From Balanoglossus misakiensis (Eukaryota; Hemichordata), in assembly GCA_040954595.2 (NCBI GenBank), contig CM082581.2, forward strand, positions 11,904,001 to 11,968,000: a DNA stretch of 64,000 nucleotides, given 5' to 3'. The stretch's first letter is position 1; each line of letters opens with the position of its first letter. The translations under genes were made by a program, and so were the position numbers. The notes beneath the pieces were generated by a model that saw only the letters and a program-made list of their open reading frames with translations, ran no database searches and was not told the origin of the DNA. Below are positions 35,839 to 48,548 of this stretch, one piece after another.

Positions 35839-36890
35839 ACATGGAAGATGAAAAGCTGTGTAAATAAAGTGGAAGTTAGAATCAGCTCTTACTTGTAGAA
35901 AGTTCAAGAGCTATTTTCTGTAGCCAACCTCACATACAGTCAGAAAACCCTGATCAACTTGTCAGTCATTTTCAAAGTCATTATTGTACTGTAAAACTTG
36001 GAATAATATAATCTCCAAGTTTGCCTGATCATATCCCAGTACTGCTGTCATTTAGTGCCACCTGATATATAGTGAATATTTTTTGTCAAAATGCACATAT
36101 ATTATGGAGAATCTTGTAAAAGTTTTCCTTACAATGACATAGACAAGGAACAGCGTACAGCCCTGAACAGTTATATTGTAGAGCTAAGGTTGAAGATAGT
36201 ATTTCAAGAACACCTTGTATATTTTCTAAAGTAAAGTGTTTTTACATGGATTTTCCTTCAAATCAGAAATTGAAAAACATAATAGATCCGTGTATTCCTT
36301 GTATACATTGACAATGAGTCTTGCATATCAGCTGGTTTTAGTGGTATACTTATAGTGAGAGAGGTTATTTTATTCAGAACAAAAACCAAGTTCAACAGTG
36401 TTGTTACTAGTATTTGTTCAAAATACAGGCACAGCTTAGAATATGGATTTGAAGAAGCGCCCTCTTGTGTTGTACTTGATAATATTTTTGTCTTTCAGGA
36501 ACCACCTGTTCGCATTCATCAATGTAGAGTTGGATCTTTGTAGAATGTTGTTGTCTAGAGTTTGTGTTTCACGAAAGGTATGGCAAATTCACTATGTGTC
36601 AGACAATTTGGAGGGGAAAATCAAATTAAATCTTCATTTGTGAAGGGGTAATGTGGTGAGTTTGGATTTGGAGATGTAAATAAATCATGAAACGCCATGT
36701 GTTATTGAAATTTACAGGAGATAATGTCTGTTATGCATTCTGTTTTTCAGTTTTGTTTCTTGGCTTTTCCAAAGTTAAAATAATTGGTTTTAAGAAATGG
36801 TTTATTTTTTATCTGTGCATTTATTTTCATACTCAAGGGGCTTTCTATCATTGTAAAATCTTTAAATGTTATATGATGTGATCATAGATT

Positions 36891-36912
36891 TGTGTGTGTG
36901 TGTGTGTGTGTG
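36891..36912 (+). repeat. (TG)11 microsatellite
   Basis: Eleven perfect TG units are present in DNA downstream of alpha-catenin, possibly within its long 3' UTR. Confidence 0.95.
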
Positions 36913-39599
36913 CTTTGATGATTGTCAAACAATTTGAATATTTTAGTACTTTTTCTTTGTTTTTGGTAAGCTTTTTGAAGGATTAGTTTCACTGCCAAAA
37001 CTAGTAAGTCTTGTCAAATTGACAAAAAATCTGTGCACAATGATAATTATAGTACTTCTGCTTCAGAGTATTTCAGGTCATCCCTGAAGTTTATTGTATA
37101 GAATCATTTTTACTGAAAAAATTGAATATTGTTATCACGAAATAGAAAATCAAGCATACCATTTAGTTTTGCCACAAGACCCATGCATTGGTAATTGTAT
37201 TTTTTTCATTAATTCTCACTGATATATGCACTGTTATCATTAGCTGTTGCCTAACCTACAAATATCCAACTCCAGAGATTTTTAAATATGCAAATTAGAA
37301 ACCTAAAGCATGATGGGATAACAACTCAAAGATGTCAACAACTATGAATCTTCTTAATGCTGCATGATAGGCTTGTCTAAACATAGAATATGATGAACAA
37401 CCAATAGGGTTTGCTCACACTGTTTATGATGCCTCATAATTTTCTCCACATTTCATTTTATTCAAAATATTACAAGGTTGGTCATTTATATCAGACAGGT
37501 TGGTAGGTTTTTTGTGCCGCAGTAAAACAGAATTTTATATTAGCAAGTTAGGCTGTCTTTTTGCACAAAAATTAATTTAGAAATATAATTCTAGAGAAGC
37601 ATCACTCAATAATATGTAATTCCAAACACTGCATGAGTGTCACTACTTGTGAGAAGGGCAAAACTTGCTCATATTTGTTCACAGGGATTTTTTAGCGTTG
37701 ACTGGTATAGAGTATATTTTAATATCTCACCCAATGGCTATTTGAAACACAATAAAAGGCTGAACTTTATTCCCAATGGTTTGATGAAAATCCAATTTAT
37801 TTATTTGCAAGTGTCGGTGTGAAAATAATCAAGCTATGTTACAGATCTAATATATTTCTGAACAGATAAAAAAAAACATCTACTATATGAGCCACTGGCA
37901 GCGACATTTCTCATTTATAATGCAAAATTCAATTACATGTGCATGTATTTATCACTTTGGGATCTCTTCTGTTTATTTATTTATGATAACTCCATTTGTC
38001 AGGAGCCCCCAGACTCCCTTTTTTTATTACAACCTTTCAATTTTGTTATTATTTTCTGCTAGTTCAGTATAAGAACCCAAGTTTACATGAACTTTCATTG
38101 GTAAGCATGAAAATCCGCCATCGTGAAATTTTGTGAGATTTTTATCACTTGCCTAGGTAGCCAAAACCTATTTAATGTTGTGAGAATTGTCTCAGTATTT
38201 TTTGTTGTATGTATCAACAACATTTTCTTGCTCTCCTCCTTATTATAGTAGCAAGATGCCCTATTTTCTGCCTGGTGATAGATAATCCTCATATCAGGAA
38301 AATTAGCTAGGTCTTTTCATGTCCATTCTTCATCATATTCTCAGTCTGGTTTTCAATTAATGTTGGGCAAGCAACATAATTATTATCGACTTCCTAACGT
38401 TTGTGTTTGTAATCACGTGCCAGTACCAGCCATTCTGTAACGACATCCCATTACACATGGTGAAAAGACAGTGTCACAATCGTTATGTCGGTTATTTCCA
38501 CCGGGTATCCAAGGCAACTCAACAAAAACAGCAGCTGAATTGAACTAGCATATAGCTGGACTGCTCTCTGAGCCGGAAATCGGAATCCATAGAAGGGGTG
38601 TAGACAAGTAGCGAAACCGTGTCGTTTCAACAACACAGTTGTGATTGTTGTCTCCATGACAATCAAAACAACCAAGCTTTTAATCTCAGGATGAAAAGTG
38701 TGTGAAGTCGTGGCACTGTCAGTTTTTGGATTGAGATTTTTTTTTAAACTCCTTTCTCTTATACATTATGATGTGAAGGCCGCAATACTAATTAATAGAA
38801 TACGAGTAAAATGTCATGACGTGAATGTAGTAGATAAACTATGCCGAGCTGGCATTTGTTCGTAAATTGGTTTTATATGACCAATTTGAAACGATTTATG
38901 ACGTCATCACAAAATCAAACACGGCCACAGAAAATGCAATGTACATATACTAAAATCGTCTAAAGGGCTCATAAAAATTACGACAGTGGAGGGTAGCTTT
39001 CCTGCATATTCGAGTGTAATATAGGAATGGTCAAATTTGACAGTATGTTATACTCCTGACTTTTACTGTCGCAAACATTAAAAACATGGACGTTCAAAAG
39101 GCTTTCAAACACAAGCTAAGTGTACATTTATTTAAGTTAGAAGATTTAATTGGGTTTTATTTTATGTAAGCTAAATACTCATAAATTTGAATTCTAGATA
39201 TTTATACAATGCGGCCAGTGTTGTCGCCATTCTTCGGCAAAAAAATAGATCGAAATGAATCAATTACCCTTTCAGATATTTTAACCGCCATCATCGTATT
39301 AATCTATAAACCCATCTTTTGCTTGCTCTATGACGTTTTGCATGCCAATATTTCTTTTCATGTGTGTTTCTTTCACGACTTAAAGGTCACCCAACGATTA
39401 AGCGACCCATGATGCAGTCTTAGTGAGATGATTTGATGCCAATACTAGTAAGTGTTTGTTGCGAATTGCACAGCGTGCAAATGAATGATTCTTGGCAGTC
39501 GATAGATAGTATTGTCAATGTCAATGCAATAAACCTCAAAATGCAAGCTTATAGAAAAAATACTTTGCCTAAGCCCCTGTAGCATATCTGAAGCAACCT

Positions 39600-39616
39600 C
39601 CCCCCCCCCCCCCCCC
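39600..39616 (+). repeat. C17 homopolymer
   Basis: Seventeen consecutive C residues stand in otherwise AT-rich intergenic DNA. Run length is error-prone in any assembly. Confidence 0.9.
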
Positions 39617-40494
39617 ATAATCAGATTACGTAATTGAGAAGAACACCTGTTGAGCAGAAACGCTTACGTCATGTTGTCTACATGCATGGTCTCGCACGCC
39701 CAGCCAGCTTCTTGGCCTAACGAGCAGGCCTACATGTAACATGATAACGGTCGTATGGATAATTCCTTACTTTGGATTAGCAATGGACCCGTGCAACTTG
39801 TACAAGAACTGCATGATTATGGTCTAAGGTTAGTTTCAGATCCAGAAAACGTCTTTGTGTATTTCACAACGTAATTTGGGACACCTGGTTGCACCGTGCA
39901 TCAAGCCAACATCATGTAACCGTAGCGTGGGTCCGTTCTTATGGAAGGCAAAAAGACAGTGAATGTAACAGGAAATATGCATATCCAGGGTTGTGTCTAC
40001 TTCTATGAGTTTGCGATATAATGATGTTTTCAAATTCGGAATGCTCAGCGTAATGTAACATTTATTTTCATGCTTCAGGTTGTTTCATGATAACGTGACG
40101 GAGGCGGCTTCTGCTGGCAACTGAGATGGTATGTTGTAATTTATTTTCTATTGATGACCAGGGTTGTTTGGTTTTATTTTATGCAAATATTTAACGAAAT
40201 GATGCTCAGGCGACAATCCAGGATTTTGCAAACAGGGCGGTGCAATATGAAAGCAGTTAGTCCGTAATGGCCGGCTATTCAGGCTACCAGAAAGACAAGT
40301 CGCCGGTCGCGCGTGCGTATTAGAAGCATGATGGCTGTCAAAATCCTGGCCATCGCATTTCACACTGTTGTTTGTTGTATACAATATTAATTTTAAAACA
40401 CGGATGCAAATAATTTATTAATATAAACGATTAACATGACGAGATAAAAATACATCAACTCATGAGTCGGATGATATCCTTAAATTTATACAAT

Positions 40495-40529
40495 CACCTC
40501 TGCAAATTCAGCCACGGTTACCATGGAAA
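40495..40529 (+). repeat. Core of a dispersed repeat, copy B
   Basis: This is the partner of the copy at 3519-3553, identical at 31 of 35 positions and in the same orientation. Confidence 0.5.
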
Positions 40530-40662
40530 AGGTGACATAGCCAATTATAGATTTTCACTTGGGTGCCCATGCGAAAAAGTGTGCCACGACAAACCCTACA
40601 ATGTATATATTGTTGAATATAGAAACACGGAGTCTCACATGGGACCATGCCAGACATATACA

Positions 40663-40668
40663 TTTATT
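40663..40668 (-). terminator. Candidate poly(A) signal of the GPCR gene
   Basis: The minus strand reads AATAAA about 190 bases after the GPCR stop codon at 40854-40856. It is the first such hexamer I see in that direction. Confidence 0.4.
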
Positions 40669-40853
40669 TTTTTGTGTATATAGTATATCTTAGGATAATT
40701 ACAATGGGTGTTTAACATCACTAACACTTTTATAGGTACTGCAATTTAATGAAAATAAAGTGTCCGTCATAAAAATAATGTAGATGTAAATGCGGAAAGT
40801 TTCTGAATTTCCTGTCCGTACTGAGTTCGATACAAGTGTTCGATTTTGCTTTT

Positions 40854-43800
40854 CTACCCTCTCCTGCAAGAAAAGAGTTTTCTCAGTAAATCCACCATTT
40901 TCTGTCGAACTTGTTTATTGGTCCACGTGTAGATGATTGGGTTGAGCATGCTGTTTGCGTAAACAATCCACATGGCAGTTACCCGGATGTAGCGATGGAT
41001 TTCGAGTCCGTCCACGTAACACGAATTGACCACAGCGTACGGTCCCCAACACATGAAATAAACGATGATTAGAATAGCGCCTGCAGTGAAATAACACATT
41101 TTGAAAAGATCAGTGTTTCATCGACATTTCTTTTTCAAAGATGACAGCTAGGGCATTGGAAAATTACACCTGGCGGCATGAGTACGCTTATTGAGTATTT
41201 TTCTACATTAGAAAACAGTTTTGATAGATTAGCCAATTATGTACCTGTTTAACTGAAATGCTGTCGCTCTACGCGAACACGTCACATTTATCATGTCTAT
41301 AAGTCTTTGGTTGGCCATGAGTCCACGCCTGGTAATTTGAAATCTGTCTTACACGTTGGCTGGGGGAATCTTCATATTAGTATACCGCTAGCGATTTTAC
41401 CTGTTATGGCAACTCTCTTCTCCGCCCTCAATGAAACTCTTGCCGGGGGCTGATTGCTTCTCTCCGGTACAGTGCCGGCAGTATCACCCGTGCCCGCCGT
41501 ATTAGAGAAACCGCTGGGTTGTATGACCACGTGGAGTCCCTGACCATCGCTGATGCCGCCACGACCATTATCCGTTCCCAATGAGTCTTGGGTCACTGAA
41601 AACTCAGCAAGATCTCGCCTTGGTCCCGTGCGCACAGTGATGCACTTGACCTTGGCGTTGCTCGCTTTAAGCTTTCTGTAGATGAAGACGTATGACGTAG
41701 CCATGACCAAGACAGGTATCACTAGCCCCAGGACAACCACGAGAGTGTAGTACCCACAACTTGAAGTCCATACTGGCGAACAGTGATGGGTTCCTGTGGG
41801 AGGGATGTTATATGGGAAAGCAAAACTTTTTTCACGTTACATTCGCTAGAGTACAGAAAAAAGCAATGCACTTTTGAATTAGTGCAATCAATATATCTAT
41901 TTGTAGCAAAACGGAACTCACTATATTCCACTTAATTCAAACCACGCAGTTATATGCATATACTTGCATCGTTAATTTCTACATTCGACATTTTTTAAAA
42001 CTTTACCGGTAGATAATGCATGCGAAGCAAAAAGGGCGCCGAAAGCCTACTACCTGACTTTATGTTAACAGCATAGTGAGTGGCAACTTTCATCCTTCAA
42101 CATTTATTTTAAAATATAACTTTTACCGAGAAATTTCGATTAAAAATAGTATGTCACGAAGCACGCAATCTACCTTAATTGCGTTTCATCATTAATGCCA
42201 TTGCCATAGTCTCCATTCATGTGATTACTTATAAAGGCTTAAATTATTCATTCCCCCTCATTGTGTAAAGTGCTTCTCCGTGTTTGTCTAATTTATACGT
42301 ACAGTTTTTTTGTAATACAAGCTCATCATTTGAACCGTTTTAGTTAGATTGGAGTTGTGCCTTGCATAGCACATGCCCATTTAAAGAGAAAAGGCACCTT
42401 ACCTGGATTATAGGAATAACTGGACCAACCGAAGAGCGGAAGTGCACACACGATTGCGCTGCTCACCCAGATGGAAATAATGACGAGAGTGACCTTCTTC
42501 GGAGTGATGAAATCGCGATATTTTAGTGGGCTTGTGATGGCGAAAAAGCGATCGAGAGAAATCGCTGTCAGCGAAAACGTTGATGCACCAATTAGTGTGC
42601 AGGACATGAAACCGTTAAACTGAGGAAAAAAGAATATGATGATCGGTTTAAGGCTATACTGCAAGATTGGTACGTGCAAATTAGGGATAGAGCATTTAAT
42701 GTTGGAAGGGGGTTTGGAATTAACACTTGCCTGCTTGATATCATGAATAACTACGGCCAAAGAATTAAGTGACAGTCACAGAGAGGGGGATTATACTAAA
42801 TAGGTATTGAAAATAAATTCAGTGAGTTTCGTTGCAGCGACGAATCAGTCGTTGATTGGCCTAACCACGGATATTGTTATGCAAAGTGAGGTCATGTTGG
42901 GTTCAAGATCGCGGAATCGCATCGCCGGTGTAAATAAAATGTTCAATAATCACCTCTCTTTTATTCCATGTCACCTTTAAAAGCTCGCATTTTGAAAAAT
43001 AAAACTGCACAGTCCCCCACTGTTAATTCTATCAAGGCCCTTATCACATGAATCATTTACTTTTATTAATATGCGTTGCAGAAGGTATAATCTATTTATT
43101 ACTTACAAAAGAACCCTACTGATATATCCTTTTTTTGACGCATCTTAATACAGCGCTGACTTTTAAAAGACGGGTTGAACTTTGAAATGTCAATGCGCCC
43201 AAGATAATATTCAATTGACGGAAAAATCATTTTAGGACTACACGATATATGATAACACTGAATTGTAATATACAGGCCAAGAAGAAAAGCTTCCTTGCTA
43301 CGGTGTCTTGGCAAGCAATGCGAGCAACAGCAAATATAGGACTTTTTTATCTAACCAATGAAATAACAGACGCTATTGACAAACTTGATTTTCTGGAGTC
43401 CGTAAACAGTCATCTTTGTAGTTAGGTATACGACTTGTGAGTAAAATTTGACCAGAAAAAAAATATGGAAATAAGTGATATTGACAAATTATCTAGGGTT
43501 GATACCGAAATTGACTTTAGCGGGATAATCCGGCGTCAAATTCTCTAGGTATTTTTCAGGAGAAAATCGATTTAATGACCAGCTAAATTCGTATAATGCA
43601 TGGTGCACTAGTTTCAAGTTTGATTTTTCAGGAGTTCGTCAATAGTTGTCTTAGTACGTATACGACTTGTGGGTAAAATTTGACTAGAACAAATCTGGAA
43701 AATAAGTGATATCGACAAACTATCTGGGATGTATATTGCAATTGACTTTGGAAGGATAACCCATCGTCAAATGCTCTACTTGTTTTTTTAATATATGAGA

Positions 43801-46095
43801 AGAAAATCGATTTAACGACCAGTTGAATTCGCACAATGATCGCGGTGCACTAGTTTCTTGCAATGTTCATTTTGAACTTCTCACGCGGAAATTAAAACGT
43901 GCAAAAATTGTTCTTGCCAAAAAAAACTAGGAAAGATTTGGAATTGGTTTCATCATTGAAAAAAGCCTGAAGTCACGTGGTCTATCTGAAAGCATTCTCT
44001 TTTAGTATTTGTATTCTTACGCAAGAGAATGAGAATCGTGTGCTAGTATTTTGCTTGATTTAGTGCTGGCTTAATGAACCTAACAAAAGAAACACTCTCA
44101 CCGTTACGTATCGATTTTTTAAAAATAAACGAATACATTGTAATAGACAATGGTCAGAAAATGACATTCATCGTCTCCAGCACTCTCATCAAAATATTTA
44201 CACAGTCTCCATCTTTTAAATTGTGATTGCGCTTTCTTTTAAAACGCTTACAGAGAATGCTCTGCAGGTTAACATGTTGTCGGCTCGTCCTAGTTTACAC
44301 GCTGAACGTAAACACAGTATGTGAATGGCCCTGCTGCAGTTGTAAAATGTCAGGTGTTGTACGTTTTAATTTGGTTGTTTTGGTAACTGTCTTTACACTG
44401 AAGGAGCAAAGTCACCCACGATTGACATTATTATATTAATTTTTGTCAGATTATATTGCCCTGTTGAATATGCTGATATTACAACTTTAACTCAACGTAC
44501 ACCTTGTACCTGTTATAAGGCTTTCATGACAGGTGTGCAGTTATTAATCGAACGATTCGTCTTTCTGCGACCGAACTGCGAAAAATAAGATGGAAAATGA
44601 CACTGTATGACGCATGGAGATATCGCGGTGTGAAAAAGAAAATTGACAATTCGAGCAAGCATCCATTCTCCCCGTTAATTCTCCTTCCTAATCGAAAAAG
44701 GAAAACAGTTTCCATGGTTTCGACTATGCGCCTCGAAAATTAAACTCTCAAACTTGTTCTCATATTATGCCCAAGGTAACTTTAGACTACGCGTTCCACA
44801 GTAATGTCACACGAAACCTAAGCATGTAACATGATCTTACTATAGTAACGACGTCTTTTCAAAAACTCTTTAAATGATATTAGCGTCAACGTAAGTTTGT
44901 GTCATGATTGTCCTCGTCAAGAGAAGCGTGGTGTCAGCTTGTTAGGATAAGAAGCATTTTACCGGATTTGTATGTATATCATTTCTTGAGGTGTACAATA
45001 CTTCATAGATATGTAAACATTACAGGTGTAACCTTACCACGAGTGAAAGTAATGCTAAAACAAAAGTGATAAACTGACCTTTATAAATTCACACAAGAAC
45101 TTTGGTGAAGTTTGTTGTTTTAACGCATTTTGTTGTAAGATCTCATTTTGAGGGCGACTGCTCAAATTTGAACAACCTGATTCAGTTGACGTGGACATGT
45201 TTACAATGACTTCATAATTATAGTGCTGAATGTGTGATTTAAAAGCTGTGGGATTATAGTGAGCCCTGTTTAACCTCGTAAAAGGAAACTAAATTATTCT
45301 GTTTGGAATGATCTAGGTCGGTATAATCTGATTCAGATGATGCCATAGTATAAATAGAATCATATACGCATCTTTGATGTTACATGTTCATTGCATTGGT
45401 TTTTCTCTTTGAAGCAAAATTTATGTAGACCCTCAAATTTGGAAAGCGAGACCACTTACATTTCAGGGTCTGTGCTTGTGACTGACAAACTTTCGAGCTC
45501 CCGGGGCTTTAAACACCTGGCCGAGTATTAATTTTCATCATAATAACGACGAAATGTCAAGCTCAAATCGCTTTGTTTCATCCGTCGAAAACGCAGTTAA
45601 TAGATCTCCGAGGATGTTTTCCTAACCAAGCGGAACATTCTATCAACGGTCTACGCGTGAAGAAGGGGCTTCTTGCAAATCAACAGGTTGCGGCATATTT
45701 CCTCTAAAAACTCAGTGAGCATTTCATCTTGTTCTCTCGTTCCTTCAGCAAAGATTGCCAAATAAAACGAGCGCCTGCCTTCAACAAGGTTCCGCGCTGG
45801 CTGGATGAAATCAAATCATACGTACCATGCAAAAAGGAGCTGATGTCCACAACACGTTGGACTTCAAGAAGACAGAGACAACTGCAAGAGGCATGCACGT
45901 CACGGCCAAAGTGACGTCGGAAACGCTCAGGGCAAGCAGGAGTTTAAAGTGCGGCTTAATTCGAAACTGCGCATTTTTCAGGATGATGTAGCACCCCAGT
46001 AAGTTGAAGACAATCGTAAGCAGTGCAATGGTTGCCAGGGTAATCCCTGGAATAAAGACATCATACGCCGAATGAAGGACGTCGGCAGCTACCAT
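40854..46095 (-). CDS. Orphan class A (rhodopsin-family) GPCR, 368 aa, 4 exons
   Basis: Minus-strand exons: 46095-45826, 42619-42403, 41793-41401 and 41080-40854, phases 0, 1, 1. Seven TM helices are present. TM2 has LALSVSD, TM3 ends LDRF (DRY variant), and TM4 leads into LPLFGWSSY. TM5 is followed by FIYRKLKASNAKVKC and an 80-residue Gly/Ser-rich third loop. TM6 carries CWGPY and TM7 NSMLNPIIY; a short basic tail ends in CRRG. Position 3.32 is Ser, not the Asp that binds biogenic amines, and TM7 has no opsin Lys, so it is neither an amine receptor nor an opsin. WGPYAVV, LFGWSS and the W-x-NK-x-VR stretch after TM7 recall GPR161, but the long cilia-related tail of GPR161 is missing. N1.50 is kept, but the Gly before it is Phe. 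The ligand is unknown. Confidence 0.85.
43385..43860. repeat. Tandem duplication (two ~236-bp units) in GPCR intron 1
   Basis: Unit 1 begins at 43385 and unit 2 at 43620. Matching landmarks in order are TATACGACTTGTG, GTAAAATTTGAC, AATAAGTGATAT, GAAAATCGATTTAA and GTGCACTAGTTTC. Divergence is spread throughout, so the duplication is not recent. No coding potential seen. Confidence 0.85.
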
Positions 46096-48548
46096 TGCTC
46101 CCCGGCGCCGACTGCTAACGCACTGGAGTAGGCCGGCAGTTTTTGTGGAGTCGTCACGTCACGTCTTGTACCAATCCGCAACCTCACATTCGTCAATTAT
46201 ACTTCATACATTATTACTGAACGCGGCATACAACCCTCGCGGAATAAAATGAATATGGATATATCAGAACTGCGATTCAGCGTAGAGTATGATGCGATAT
46301 TCGACAAGTGTCCAATTAGGGAAAAAATTCGTCTTGTACAGACCCCTCCCCCTTTAAAAAATTCAAATACCTTGCGGCTTTCCAACTCTTAATAATTATG
46401 TTCTTTTCTTAGCATGACAAAAAGATAATTATAATAACGTCACTAGGACATGTTAACATGGGTTGTAAAGAGATGTTTTTTGATGGTCGCCCACATGCTT
46501 CACCAAGACGTGTTTTCTTAAATTTAACAAGAGTCAGACAAACGAAACAGAGATACAGTCGTTGGGGGCGCCAATTGTCTTTCGGTCGAGGAAGACGCCA
46601 CCTTTGAGACCTTCCATTCCATTTTGCACCTTTATTGCTCTGAGTTGCTTTCCTCTCCAGACTCCATGGTTCACTTTAATTCTTGGTCAGAGTTCAAAAC
46701 ACTATTTTCTGACTCGCATTTATCTGCTAGTTAAAGATCGAATAGGATTCAAACCTCCATGTTTTGCTGTGTTTGATCTTCAAGGAAACAGAATCATGTG
46801 ATGTGATGATACATACGCTACAAGAATTTTTGTATTTTATTTTTCATATTTACATGAAAATATCTTCTACAAATAGGAAAAAATCCGGCATTTGAACACT
46901 ATACATACTATAAAGTGAGGCAGTTATTTACGTGTATAAATTTATTTATACAAATCACAGTTGAAAAAAGTTGCACTAATTTGCTTTGGATGGTGTCATG
47001 GTGAAGGAATACATCAGGAATGACCAATCAGGGAGGGTTTAACACTCTGGAAGGCAAGCAAACCCCTACACATCTACAAGGAATGACATAATTGGCTGTC
47101 TTTTGCAATCACTGGTTACAGTATACCATTGATTAGACAAAATGTGCGTTTGTAGGGCATAGGATAAAAGTATTATTTTGGTTTTGGTCATGTGTGTACT
47201 GTAAGTGAAGTACAAAGAATTTAGCCATTATACCTCACTTTGGGGTCAATCACAAATCAGGTTTTCAGGGTCAAAGTTCAAAGGTTCTGTTTCCTGTTTT
47301 CAATCCTGTATACAGGTGGGGAAATAACATGTGCTTGTGAAAGTATGGCAAGAAAATTGTAATAGTTCAATGTTTTCCATAAAAATGACAAAAGTCAAAG
47401 GAAAGGAAAAAATGACAAAACCAAAACTCTTAAATCAATGTTGAAAAAATACATATTTACAATATTGATACAATTTTGAAGTAAATATTACTCCATACAT
47501 AAATAATTCGCACTTTTTAAAAAATAAATACACAATGTTAAGTTTTCAGTTCATGTTGTATATTAAAGGGATACAACAGAGCTGAATATGTTGGAAACTA
47601 TCAAACCTCAAAAAAACTACTTGAGTTGCTAGCATTGAAAAACTTTCTTTACGATCCAGATAGCATCAGTAAATCTGCAAGGTTCCCAACAGAGCGATAC
47701 CGATCATTTCTCTGAGTAGAATAATTAACTTTGGGCAGGTGCTTAATCTTTGATGAATACAAAACAAAATAGTACTGTTTTCAGTCTTTGTTTTAACACT
47801 TGGATCTGTCAAAGGACAAGATTACACTGGCTTCACCAGGAAAGAAATTGAAGCAATCATCAATCCGACTTACATGAAAATCACCATGAATATAATTTTT
47901 TTCTTATTTATCAAGTTTGCTAAGAACGAAACACAAAACCTTTTTGTTTTACAAGCAGTCATGGCTGGCCTCAACAGAAGTTAATGCTGTGCTCTGTCAA
48001 TGTTAAAGCTATCCTCTACACAAGAAAAGAGTCCTTCTACAGAAGTCACAGTTGTCATCTGCAGGGGAAAAGATTCTCTCTAATTATACGCAGGGAAGTT
48101 ATCACCTATAAAAAGAGTTGTCTTTTACAGAAATCAGAAAACATGTATCCTCTTTAGAAATCAAAGTACACCAAATAACGTGGCCCTCCCAGAAATTGTG
48201 CGAAATGGAGATCAGTATTTCAGATAGAGCTGTATACATATATTTACATCTCCACTACTGCCTTGTTATGCGTACAATCACAACCCAGGGTCTAGAATCT
48301 TATCTAAACGCTCTACACTTATATTATAAGTTGTCACAACCTTTATGTCCAACTACTGCTTTACATAGCACCATGGTATCCGTTGCACTGAACCATATAT
48401 TAAATAAATAGAATACCTTTTCTGTACATGTTCTGCTACTTCTACTTTCTGTTCATTACACTTTGATCTTTCATAACAAAAATGTATGTAAAAAATCCTC
48501 TCATATGGGAAGTCAACAAAGACCCCACATTTGGTGTCACCAGGACAC
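46096..48548. other. GPCR upstream region and HMG20 3' UTR
   Basis: Two minus-strand genes flank this stretch. The right part (roughly 46930-48548) is AT-rich and probably HMG20 3' UTR; AATAAA on the minus strand near 46938 is a candidate end. A perfect DR1 nuclear-receptor site is at 47268-47280. The GPCR promoter should lie just right of 46095; I see no TATA box there. No further exon recognised. Confidence 0.45.
47268..47280 (+). promoter_or_regulatory. DR1 nuclear-receptor site
   Basis: GGGTCA-A-AGTTCA, both half-sites within RGKTCA, is followed one base later by a third, weaker AGGTTC. It lies downstream of HMG20 and about 1.2 kb upstream of the GPCR start. Motif match only. Confidence 0.3.

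Larger units (their letters stand above)
35839..40853. other. Convergent intergenic region, alpha-catenin to GPCR
   Basis: The left part is alpha-catenin 3' UTR; an AATAAA at 35863-35868 lies only 25 bases after the stop and may serve a short form. The rest is AT-rich with a TG microsatellite, a C17 run, copy B of a dispersed repeat and, at the right end, the short 3' UTR of the GPCR. No further exon was recognised among the short open frames. Confidence 0.55.

Noticed and set aside
40854-46095. Identification of the receptor as an opsin or amine receptor
   Set aside because: TM7 lacks the retinal-binding Lys and position 3.32 is Ser instead of Asp.
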